64,000 nucleotides of DNA from contig NZ_FOIB01000004.1 of NCBI RefSeq assembly GCF_900111765.1, positions 744,001 through 808,000 of the forward strand, written 5' to 3'. Shown one piece after another: positions 37,428 to 44,669 of this stretch. The notes beneath the pieces are model-generated. The model saw only the letters and a list, made by a program, of their open reading frames with translations, did no database searches and was not told the DNA's origin. Numbering within the stretch: the first letter of the stretch is position 1; each line of letters opens with the position of its first letter. Both the position numbers and the translations under genes were made by a program. This DNA is from Myxococcus fulvus. Lineage in GTDB: Bacteria; Myxococcota; Myxococcia; Myxococcales; Myxococcaceae.

Positions 37428-38332
37428 GCACCGCGTTCCCGAACAGGACCTCCGGCGTGCAGGTGCGCGAAGGCTCCCTCCGGCTGAAGGACGGACGACG
37501 GCTCGCCTACGTGGAGTCGGGCGACCTGGACGGCGTCCCCGTCTTCTTCATCCACGGCAACCCGGGCTCGCGCTACATGCGGCACCCGGATGACCGCATC
37601 ACCCACGGGCTGGGCGTGCGCCTCATCACGCCGGACCGCCCCGGCTACGGATTGTCCGACCATCAACCGGGCCGCACGCTGCTCGACTTCCCGAGCGACC
37701 TGGAGCAGCTCGCCAACGCGCTGGGCATCGGGCGCTTCTCCCTCTTCGGCGTGTCCGCGGGCGGCCCCTACGCCGCGGTCTCCACGTGGCACCTGGACGA
37801 CCGCATCCTCCGCGCGGCCATCGTCTCCGGCGCCTCGCCGCTCAAGCGTCCCGGTGGCATGGAGGGCGTCAATCGAGACTACCGCAACGCCTACGCCATG
37901 GCTGCCTGGCCCGAGTGGGTGCTGCACCCGCTGCTCGCGATGCATGACCGACAGGTACGCGCGAACCCCGACCGGGCGCTCGCCGCGGTGATGGCCCACG
38001 CCTCTCCGGATGACCGCCGCGTGCTGTCCGACCCGCTCATCGCCGCGCAGGTGCAGGGCTGGCGTCGCGAGGCCACGCGCAGGGGTGTCGCGGGCATCCG
38101 CCGCGAGGCCCACATCCTCGCGTCACCGTGGGACTTCCCGCTCGAGGAGATCCGCCGCGACGTGGACCTCTGGTACTGGGACGGCGACAGCATCGTGCCG
38201 CCGCAGATGGGGCGCTATCTCGCCTCGCGCATCCCCACCGCCGTGCCCCACTTCCTGCCGGGCGGAGGACACTTCTCCCTCTACTCACACTGGCGGGACA
38301 TCCTCACGCCGCTCGCGCGCGCGGGCGGCTGA
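37424..38332 (+). CDS. Alpha/beta hydrolase
   Basis: A 302-residue hydrolase. The oxyanion segment H-G-N-P-G-S is near 50, the nucleophile elbow G-V-S-A-G-G places Ser111, an acidic residue is in W-D-G-D-S-I-V, and the His is in G-G-G-H-F-S. It resembles proline iminopeptidase/haloperoxidase-like enzymes. The ATG at 37424 overlaps the phaC stop (ATGA) and gives the right domain start; the longer frame from 37373 is rejected. Coupled to phaC, it could be a PHA-related thioesterase or intracellular depolymerase; the substrate is unknown. Confidence 0.88.
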   Translation: MSTAFPNRTSGVQVREGSLRLKDGRRLAYVESGDLDGVPVFFIHGNPGSRYMRHPDDRITHGLGVRLITPDRPGYGLSDHQPGRTLLDFPSDLEQLANALGIGRFSLFGVSAGGPYAAVSTWHLDDRILRAAIVSGASPLKRPGGMEGVNRDYRNAYAMAAWPEWVLHPLLAMHDRQVRANPDRALAAVMAHASPDDRRVLSDPLIAAQVQGWRREATRRGVAGIRREAHILASPWDFPLEEIRRDVDLWYWDGDSIVPPQMGRYLASRIPTAVPHFLPGGGHFSLYSHWRDILTPLARAGG

Positions 38333-38341
38333 GGACACGAC

Positions 38342-39109
38342 ATGCACGGGCTGACACGGGCTTTCATCGAGGAGGAGTCGCACGGACGGATGGAGCCGGA
38401 GATGCGCCTGCTGCTCGATGGCCTGCGCGCGCTGGACATCCCCACGGAGTGCTTCACCGCCAAGCGCCTCGAGCGGCGCCAGCTCCCGCTGACACCGGAC
38501 ACCCTCGTCGCGGGCTACGTGCCCACGGTGCTGGGCGCGCTGAAGCAGCTCGGCATCGAGCCTCCGCCCACGAAGGACTATCCCCCAAGCCTCGCACCCT
38601 TCCTCCACCGACGGCTGTGGAACAGCACGGTGGGCGAACTCACCGCGCGGGTGCTCGACGTCTCCAGTCCCCCTGTGTTCGCCAAACCCCAGGGACGCAG
38701 GAAGCGCTTCACGGGGCATGTCTTCCAGAGCGCCGACGACCTGCTCTTCCTCGAGAGGGCGTCTCGCGCCACGCCGCTCATCTGCTCGGACGTGGTGCAG
38801 TGGCGCACCGAGTACCGCGTCTTCGTGGTGCAGGGCGCGTCCGTGGGCATCCGCCACTACGCGGGGGACCCCACCGTCGCGCTCGACGCGGAGTGCGTAC
38901 GAGAAGCCCTCGGCCTGCTGGAGACCTCCGGGGAGGCCACCGCGGGCTACGCCGTGGACTTCGGCGTGCTCGCCACGGGGGAGACCGCCCTCGTGGAGTG
39001 GAACGACGGCTTCTCGCTGGGCGCCTATGGCCTGGAGAGCGGGCCGTACACGGCGCTGACCCTCGCGCGCTGGCGCGAGCTGACTGGCTCGCTCGCCTCC
39101 CTGCCCTGA
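38342..39109 (+). CDS. ATP-grasp domain-containing protein (DUF4343-like)
   Basis: A 255-residue soluble protein. The segment F-A-K-P-Q-G-R-R-K-R-F-T-G-H-V-F carries the Lys typical of the ATP-binding lobe, and E-Y-R-V-F-V-V-Q-G plus L-V-E-W-N-D-G-F-S-L-G-A-Y resemble the DUF4343/ATP-grasp catalytic end (E-x-N-D metal site). The family ligates amines to carboxylates or phosphorylates; the substrate is not known. GAGG lies 8 nt before the ATG and the gene begins 9 nt after the hydrolase stop, so it is probably co-transcribed with the PHA genes, though a shared function is not obvious. Confidence 0.82.
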   Translation: MHGLTRAFIEEESHGRMEPEMRLLLDGLRALDIPTECFTAKRLERRQLPLTPDTLVAGYVPTVLGALKQLGIEPPPTKDYPPSLAPFLHRRLWNSTVGELTARVLDVSSPPVFAKPQGRRKRFTGHVFQSADDLLFLERASRATPLICSDVVQWRTEYRVFVVQGASVGIRHYAGDPTVALDAECVREALGLLETSGEATAGYAVDFGVLATGETALVEWNDGFSLGAYGLESGPYTALTLARWRELTGSLASLP

Positions 39110-39204
39110 CTTCGTTCAGTCCCCAACGCCCACCTTGCCTCCCGAAGCAGGGGACCCCAGCTTGGCCACCGGCCGGAGGACGAGCGGATTCACGGGGAAT
39201 GAAC

Positions 39205-40512
39205 ATGGGACGGTGGCGGGCAAGCACGGCGGGGCTGATGCTGGGCATGTGGACCCTGCTCGGCTGTGGTGGGAGCGACGCCCCCATCGAGCCTCCACCG
39301 CGCGAGGAGGAACCTCCTCCGCAACCTCCCGAGCCTCCGAAGCTCGAGCCCGGTGACGCGCGGTGGACCGTGCACTCGCGGCTCCCGGGACAGCAGGAGG
39401 TCGTGGTGCTGGCCTCGGATGGGCTCGGCGGCCTGGTGCTCCTGGGCACGTCGCGGACCACGGGGACCTCTGGTCCCACGTCGGTGGAGGCGAACGGCAC
39501 GTCGCTCGTGCTGTCGCATCACGATGGCACAGGACAGGTGCGCTGGACGCGGACCTTCACGCCCGAGCCCTCCTCCGAGGGAGGCCCGGCCATCGCGCAC
39601 GCGCAGCTGTTGGGCATCGCCTCCACGGCGGAGCTCTTCATCGCCGGCAGGGTGGAGGGACGGCTGCGACTGGGCGAGACGCTCATCGCCGACAGTTACT
39701 TCGTGGCGAAGCTGGCCGCGGACGGCACGGCGCAGTGGGCGCGCTCGACGGGCACGCTCAAGGCGCTGACACCGGACATCGAGGGTGAAGTGGTGGTGGC
39801 GCACGGCCGGCTGGTGACGCGCTACGACGCGCGAGGCACCGTCCGGTGGTCCCAGGAGCTCCCCGCGATGTCCTCGGCGTCCGCCGTGGCGCTGGACCCG
39901 GATGGCGGCGCGGTGCTCGTGGGCCAGCGGCCCCTGGCGCCCTTCGAGAGCATCGGCTTCATCGCCCGGCTGTCGCCCGTCGGCGAGGTGTACTGGGAGC
40001 TGGAGGTGGGCCCCGACGCGCCGAACTTCACGCACGTCGCCTTCGCGGCGGATGGCGGGCTGCGCTTCACCGGCGACTTCGCGGGCACGCTGCACTGGGG
40101 TGGCTCCGTGCTCTCGCCCACCTGCGATGCACAGGGCTGTCCGCGCGCCGCGTTCATTCTCGCGGCGGACGCGGCGGGACGCCCTCTGTGGGGACACGCG
40201 CTGACGGGCACGGCGTCGGGAGAGGCCAGCGGCGCGCGGCTCGCGTCGGATGTGAATGGCGGCACGGCGGTGCTCTTCCGTCATGGCTGCGGCTCGGAGC
40301 TGGTGCGACTCGGCGCCCGGGGAGCGCTGTCGTGGCGAGCCCCCTATGTCACCGAGCCCTGCGCGCCGGGACTCCAGCTGCGGGACATCACCTTCCTGCC
40401 CGGAGGCGACCTCGCGAGCGCGGGCACGTTCTCCGGCACACGGGCCTTCGGCGCGCAGGAGCCCTTCACCGCCGACGACACCGACACCTTCCTCCAGCGC
40501 CTGGTGCCGTGA
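39205..40512 (+). CDS. Beta-propeller-like lipoprotein
   Basis: A 435-residue exported lipoprotein. The signal ends L-L-G-C followed by G-G-S. A Pro/Glu-rich spacer (about 25-50) follows, then about 380 residues of repeated short blades such as L-A-A-D-G-T-A-Q-W-A-R, L-S-P-V-G-E-V-Y-W and A-A-D-A-A-G-R-P-L-W. This is the SBBP/PQQ-like pattern common in myxobacterial surface proteins. Four Cys in the C-terminal half could pair. ATGs at 39199 and 39205 are both possible; the second fits the GGGGA spacing. Function unknown. Confidence 0.82.
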   Translation: MGRWRASTAGLMLGMWTLLGCGGSDAPIEPPPREEEPPPQPPEPPKLEPGDARWTVHSRLPGQQEVVVLASDGLGGLVLLGTSRTTGTSGPTSVEANGTSLVLSHHDGTGQVRWTRTFTPEPSSEGGPAIAHAQLLGIASTAELFIAGRVEGRLRLGETLIADSYFVAKLAADGTAQWARSTGTLKALTPDIEGEVVVAHGRLVTRYDARGTVRWSQELPAMSSASAVALDPDGGAVLVGQRPLAPFESIGFIARLSPVGEVYWELEVGPDAPNFTHVAFAADGGLRFTGDFAGTLHWGGSVLSPTCDAQGCPRAAFILAADAAGRPLWGHALTGTASGEASGARLASDVNGGTAVLFRHGCGSELVRLGARGALSWRAPYVTEPCAPGLQLRDITFLPGGDLASAGTFSGTRAFGAQEPFTADDTDTFLQRLVP

Positions 40513-40522
40513 GCACCCCGCC

Positions 40523-41266
40523 TCAGGCGGCGCGCGACTCCACTCGGGCGTCGAGGTCCGTGACGGGCTCGGGCTCACCGTCCGCGCCCAGCACCAGGGG
40601 CTTGATGCCCAGCTTGCGCTCCACCAGCGAGTGGCCCAGGTAGATGAACGGCGTCAGGCCCACCGCCACGAGCACCTTCACGACGTAGGACGAGAGGACG
40701 ATGCCCACGATGACCTTCGTGGGCAGCACGCCCGTCCACGCGACGAACTGCATCACCACGGTGTCGATGAGCTGCGACACCAGCGTGGAGCCCGTGGCGC
40801 GCAGCCACAGGAGCCGGTTCTTCGTGACGCGCTTGAGCAGGTTGAACAGGGCGATGTCGGTGAGCTGGCCCACCAGATAGGCCGCCATCGACGCGACGAG
40901 GATGCGCTGCGAGCCGTCGAAGACGTTGTTGAACGCGCTCTCCACCGTGCCCTTGTAGTCCGGCGCGCGCGTCAGCGGCGCGATGGGCACCTGCACCGCG
41001 ATGGCAATCACCGCGAAGGCGAAGATGGCCATGAAGAAGCCCACCCAGGTGACGAAGCGCGCGGTCTTCTTGCCGTAGAACTCGTTGAGGATGTCCGTCA
41101 GCAGGAACGTCACCGGGAAGGGCAGGATGCCGATGGACATCACCGCCACCACGCTGCCCAGGTGCACCTCGAACAGCTTCACGGCGATGAGGTCTCCCAC
41201 CACCAGCGCCGTGACGAACACCGCCGCCAGCACCACGAAGAGCTGCATGCGTCTGTCGAGCTGCAT
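40523..41266 (-). CDS. yhhQ: Queuosine precursor transporter (VUT family, YhhQ-like)
   Basis: A 247-residue inner-membrane protein with about six hydrophobic helices and the family pattern L-V-V-G-D-L-I-A-V-K-L-F-E, L-P-F-P-V-T-F-L-L-T-D-I-L-N-E and G-Q-L-T-D-I. These match the YhhQ/VUT family that imports the queuosine precursors preQ0/preQ1. A hydrophilic C-terminal tail of about 30 residues is extra. It starts 16 nt after the FolB-like gene on the same strand and is probably in the same transcript. The link between pteridine (GTP-derived) and 7-deazaguanine metabolism makes this grouping sensible, but that is inference. Confidence 0.9.
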   Translation of the reverse strand: MQLDRRMQLFVVLAAVFVTALVVGDLIAVKLFEVHLGSVVAVMSIGILPFPVTFLLTDILNEFYGKKTARFVTWVGFFMAIFAFAVIAIAVQVPIAPLTRAPDYKGTVESAFNNVFDGSQRILVASMAAYLVGQLTDIALFNLLKRVTKNRLLWLRATGSTLVSQLIDTVVMQFVAWTGVLPTKVIVGIVLSSYVVKVLVAVGLTPFIYLGHSLVERKLGIKPLVLGADGEPEPVTDLDARVESRAA

Positions 41267-41281
41267 GGTGTCGCGTCGTCC

Positions 41282-42103
41282 TCAGGGCAGCGTGTCGGCG
41301 GCCAGGCCCGGCGCCGCGGGCTCGTCGAGAGGATAGTAGGAAGTCCCGCCGAGGACCTCGTGCACCAGGGGCGCCTCGGACGTCACGACGCGGGGCCGGT
41401 ACACCCGCAGCACCGTCTGCTCCTGCGTCGAGGGGTTGTCGTAACGGCGCGCCACGGCCTGGGCATCATGGAACGCCATGCCCCGCGCCACGGGCTGGCC
41501 CTGCATCAGGAGCTCCGGCCCCAGCACCAGGTCGCTCGCCTCCACCGTCGCATCCTCGCTCGCCGGGAGGCTGCCACCGGACTTCACGCGAAGACGGTGC
41601 ACGCCGTAGCCCGCGCCTTCGTGGATGACGTCCAGGCGGCCGAAGGAGCGCTCCTCGGAGGCGTAGCTCATCTGCTCCGCTGTGCGGTGCACCTGGAGCG
41701 ACGGCAGCGCGAGCCCACCAAGCGCCAGGGGCTTGATGACGCGCACCGTGGCCGCCTGCACCTGGGCGCGCGGCACGTCCCGCGTGGGCGGCACGAGCAG
41801 GTAGCGGCTCACCGCCTCCACGGCGGACTCCAGCAGCTCGAAGCGACACGCCTCCAACAGGAAGCGCAGCTCGCCCGCCAGTCGCCCGTAGTTGACGGTG
41901 TGCGCGAGCCGTCCGCCCGTGGCGGCGTTGCGCGTGTCCAGGAACAGGGCCACGTCCAACCGCAGCGGCTGGGCCAGCACGCGCTCGCGGTTGTACACGC
42001 CCACGATGCAGTCCACCGTGAGGCCGCGCAGCTCGATGACATCCAGCGAGTGCCCCTGGCTGTCGCGCACCACGGGCGGATGGAAGGCCAGCTCGGCGCT
42101 CAC
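41282..42103 (-). CDS. folB: Dihydroneopterin aldolase-like protein with C-terminal cupin-like extension
   Basis: A 273-residue protein. Residues about 18-130 match FolB: L-R-G-L-T-V-D-C-I-V-G-V-Y, N-R-E-R-V-L-A-Q-P, V-N-Y-G-R-L, F-E-L-L-E-S, and V-R-V-I-K-P containing the catalytic Lys. The last about 130 residues (containing L-P-A-S-E-D and R-G-M-A-F-H-D) look cupin-like and are not part of normal FolB, which is about 120 residues. It would cleave dihydroneopterin in folate synthesis or epimerise a related pterin. Its start overlaps the pteridine-reductase-like gene's stop by 4 nt (ATGA), strong evidence for shared pterin metabolism. Confidence 0.8.
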   Translation of the reverse strand: MSAELAFHPPVVRDSQGHSLDVIELRGLTVDCIVGVYNRERVLAQPLRLDVALFLDTRNAATGGRLAHTVNYGRLAGELRFLLEACRFELLESAVEAVSRYLLVPPTRDVPRAQVQAATVRVIKPLALGGLALPSLQVHRTAEQMSYASEERSFGRLDVIHEGAGYGVHRLRVKSGGSLPASEDATVEASDLVLGPELLMQGQPVARGMAFHDAQAVARRYDNPSTQEQTVLRVYRPRVVTSEAPLVHEVLGGTSYYPLDEPAAPGLAADTLP

Positions 42104-42825
42104 AGCTTCACGCTCCTGCCACCGTCGACGGCGATGACCTGCCCGGTGATGTAGGGGGCGTCCTTCGCGAGGAAGACGACGGCGCGCGCCACGTCCTCCA
42201 CGCTGCCCTCGCGCCCCATGGGGATGCGGCGCAGAATCTGCTCGCGCGCGGCGGCGTCGAAGCTCTCCGGGAAGGCGGCCACGCCGGGCGACACCGCGTT
42301 GACCCGCACCCGAGGGGCAAGCTCCACCGCCAGCGCGCGCGTCAACATCAACAGGCCCGCCTTGCTCACCGAGTAGTGCGCGAAGTGGCTCTCCGGTCGC
42401 TCGCCCGCGATGTCGCAGATGTGGACCACCACCGGGTCCTTCCCCGCGAGCAGCGAGGGCAACAGCGCCTGCGTGAGGAAGAAGGGCGCGTCCAGGTTGA
42501 CGCCGAGCATGGTGCGGTACTGCTCGCGCGAGATGTCCTCGAAAGGCACACGCTCGTAGAGGCCCGCGTTGTGGACGACGACGTCCAGCGCGGGCCAGGC
42601 CTCGCGCACGCTCGCGCCCAGGGCATCCACCGCCTCGGGGCGGCTCAAGTCGGCGGCGTGCACGGTGACCCGGCGGCCCAGGGCGCGCAGCTCGTCCGCC
42701 AGCGAGGTCAGCGCCTCCAGCGAGCGGTTCGCGTGCAGCGCGACGTCATATCCGGCGTGGGCCAGAGCCCTCGCCACCGCTTGACCGATGCGGATTCCTG
42801 CTCCGGTGATGAAGGCCGTCCCCAT
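42100..42825 (-). CDS. SDR oxidoreductase, pteridine reductase/FolM-like
   Basis: A 241-residue short-chain dehydrogenase. The cofactor motif is T-G-A-G-I-R-I-G, and the arginine in G-I-R-I-G is typical of pteridine reductases and FolM. N-A-G and the active-site Y-S-V-S-K follow, and the C-terminus ends G-G-R-S-V-K-L. It probably reduces dihydrofolate or dihydromonapterin with NADPH. ATG at 42825 is preferred over GTG at 42834. It overlaps the FolB-like gene by 4 nt and leads the three-gene pterin/YhhQ transcript. No strong ribosome site is seen. Confidence 0.85.
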   Translation of the reverse strand: MGTAFITGAGIRIGQAVARALAHAGYDVALHANRSLEALTSLADELRALGRRVTVHAADLSRPEAVDALGASVREAWPALDVVVHNAGLYERVPFEDISREQYRTMLGVNLDAPFFLTQALLPSLLAGKDPVVVHICDIAGERPESHFAHYSVSKAGLLMLTRALAVELAPRVRVNAVSPGVAAFPESFDAAAREQILRRIPMGREGSVEDVARAVVFLAKDAPYITGQVIAVDGGRSVKL

Positions 42826-42849
42826 GCGGCGCACTGACTAACAGGCCCC

Positions 42850-42900
42850 GCTGAAAAGTCGAAGGGCGATGCCGGATACCCCCGTATCCCGGCACCGCCC
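42850..42900 (-). terminator. Rho-independent terminator of the small secreted-protein gene
   Basis: A long hairpin on the minus strand (about 16 bp: arms 42864-42879 and 42884-42900, one bulge and one mismatch, four-G loop) is followed by CTTCGACTTTTCAGC. It lies 31 nt downstream of the stop at 42931. Confidence 0.85.
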
Positions 42901-42930
42901 CTCGTCCCCTTGGAGGTCTTTCAGCGAGTG

Positions 42931-43428
42931 CTACCGGACGTAGCTGGCCGGGTGCACGCGGTTGGAGCGCCAGTCACCGCCACGGTCGTAGGACACCCAC
43001 ACCCACTCCGTGGTCTGCACGTAACGGCCCGGCACCCACTGGTTCTCGTAGAAGCCACCCGTGCACTTGGTGACGCGGTGACGGCGGTTGCCGCGCTCCT
43101 GGCAGACTTCCGGCACCCACACCTTGTCGTAGCGACCCTCGACCCAGCGGCTCACCGTCTGCATCTCGTAGCGGCCCTGCGAGCGCGGCGGCGGACGCGG
43201 CGCCGGAGCGTGGTGGCAGTGGCCGTTGTGGACGTGGGCCTCGTAGCGGTCGGGACGGGGACCGCGGTGGTCGCGGTCGTCGTGGCGGTCGTCGTGGCGG
43301 CGGTCATCGTTGCGGCGGGCCTGCTGCGTGGCCCAGTCGCGCATGCTGCTGTCGGCCGCGAGGGCCGTCGAGGAACCGAAGAACAGGGTGCCGAGAGCCA
43401 GGGTCGCGAGAGCAGTCTTGAAAGCCAT
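42931..43428 (-). CDS. Small secreted His/Arg-rich protein
   Basis: A 165-residue exported protein. The signal peptide (about 1-24) ends S-T-A-L-A-A. The mature N-terminus is dominated by repeats of D-D-R/R-H-D-D (about 36-55) with many histidines, and H-N-G-H-C-H-H at about 63-69, a plausible metal-binding stretch. The C-terminal half has two W-V-x-x-x-Y/R-Y-[DV] repeats (W-V-E-G-R-Y-D, W-V-P-G-R-Y-V) and two Cys, as in YXWGXW-like small envelope proteins. ATG 43428 is chosen because GGAGG is spaced 9 nt from it; it abuts the earlier ATG at 43437. Single-gene unit with terminator. Confidence 0.8.
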   Translation of the reverse strand: MAFKTALATLALGTLFFGSSTALAADSSMRDWATQQARRNDDRRHDDRHDDRDHRGPRPDRYEAHVHNGHCHHAPAPRPPPRSQGRYEMQTVSRWVEGRYDKVWVPEVCQERGNRRHRVTKCTGGFYENQWVPGRYVQTTEWVWVSYDRGGDWRSNRVHPASYVR

Positions 43429-43550
43429 GTCGTCCATCCTCCGTCGTGTTGCAACTTCTGACGGGGCACCCCCAGGAACATTCAAACACCAGGAGTTCCG
43501 CCCCCTTCGGACATAGGGGGCCGATGTAGGACATGAACTCCACGAAGGCG

Positions 43551-44669
43551 TCAGCGCGGGGCGACCTCGGCGCAGGTGAGGCCCTCCTCGGGCGCGCAGT
43601 TGCGGCCCACGAGGCAGCCGCCCGCGCCCTGGTGGTCCACGCAGCGGATGGGGCGACAGTCGACGTCGCTTCCACACGCGCGACGGCTCACCGTGCACGT
43701 GCCCTGGCTGCACGCGTCCTGCACGCAGTCGGTGTCCTGCTGGCAGGTGCAGAAGCCCTCCACGTCGCCCTCCGCGATGGAGCAGCGTCCGGCGCACGCG
43801 CCCACTTCCTGGCCCTGGGTCTTCACGCAGTGACCGCCGCGTCCGCAGTGCGAGTCCTCGCGGCACGGCAGCGATGGAGACGGCGTGCACTCCGCATCCG
43901 AGCGACAGCGCGCGCGGCTGGCGACGACCACCACGTCCGCGCACTGGTAGCCGCGAGGGCAACCTTGTCCCTCCGAGCAATCCGCGCCGCAGAAGGCGGT
44001 GCCGGGGCTCGCGGTCTCCCGCAGACAGAAGTTGGCGCCACGTCCGCAGACCTGGAGACCCCCACCGTACGTGCAGCTCGCGCAGTAGGGACGGCGCACG
44101 GGGTCGAAGTCGCTGAAGCACGTCGAGGCGCCACAGCGCTCACCGAAGGCACAGTCGCTCGCGTCCGCGCAGAAGCTCGCGTCGCAGACACCGAGCGCAC
44201 AGGCCGCGCGGCCCTCGGGCGTGGTGGCGTCACAGAGGCACGGCGCGTCCTGGCAGCGACAGGCGGTGCCGGGACAGTCTCCGGAGGAGCGGCAGCCCGT
44301 GACACAGGTGGTCCGCGACACGTCGCAGACTTCGCCCAACGGGCAGTGCACATCCGTGGCGCAGCGCCCTCGCGTCAGACAGGTGCCGGTGCTCGTATCG
44401 CAGAAGAGGGAGTCGTCGGCGCAGTCGGCGTTCGACTCGCAGCCGGCTCGGTCCTGGCAGAAGCCCGCGGGGTTGCACCACTCCGTGGGCGCGCAGGCTC
44501 CCGACGTCCGGCATCGACAGGCCGCCGCCTCCACGTCACAACGGTAGGCCTCCGCGGGCGAGCCACAGTCCGCGTCCACCCGACAGCCCTCCGAGTCCAC
44601 GGAGGAGTCACTCGGACACGCGGCGAGGAGGAGCAACAAGGGCACGGCGAGCCACGTCCAGCGGTGCAT
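43551..44669 (-). CDS. Cys-rich repeat lipoprotein (operon gene 5 of 5)
   Basis: A 372-residue lipoprotein. The signal ends L-L-A-A-C (Cys18). Nearly the whole mature protein is short Cys-rich units of the form D-x-D-C...G-x-x-C...C (for example R-V-D-A-D-C-G, E-S-N-A-D-C-A-D, Q-Q-D-T-D-C-V), similar to the Dickkopf-like/EGF-like repeats of myxobacterial surface proteins; no MYXO-CTERM tail is present. It is probably a rigid, disulfide-linked rod exposed on the outer membrane. Its ATG overlaps the preceding gene's stop by one base (TGATG). It is the last gene of the five-gene coupled operon. Confidence 0.87.
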   Translation of the reverse strand: MHRWTWLAVPLLLLLAACPSDSSVDSEGCRVDADCGSPAEAYRCDVEAAACRCRTSGACAPTEWCNPAGFCQDRAGCESNADCADDSLFCDTSTGTCLTRGRCATDVHCPLGEVCDVSRTTCVTGCRSSGDCPGTACRCQDAPCLCDATTPEGRAACALGVCDASFCADASDCAFGERCGASTCFSDFDPVRRPYCASCTYGGGLQVCGRGANFCLRETASPGTAFCGADCSEGQGCPRGYQCADVVVVASRARCRSDAECTPSPSLPCREDSHCGRGGHCVKTQGQEVGACAGRCSIAEGDVEGFCTCQQDTDCVQDACSQGTCTVSRRACGSDVDCRPIRCVDHQGAGGCLVGRNCAPEEGLTCAEVAPR

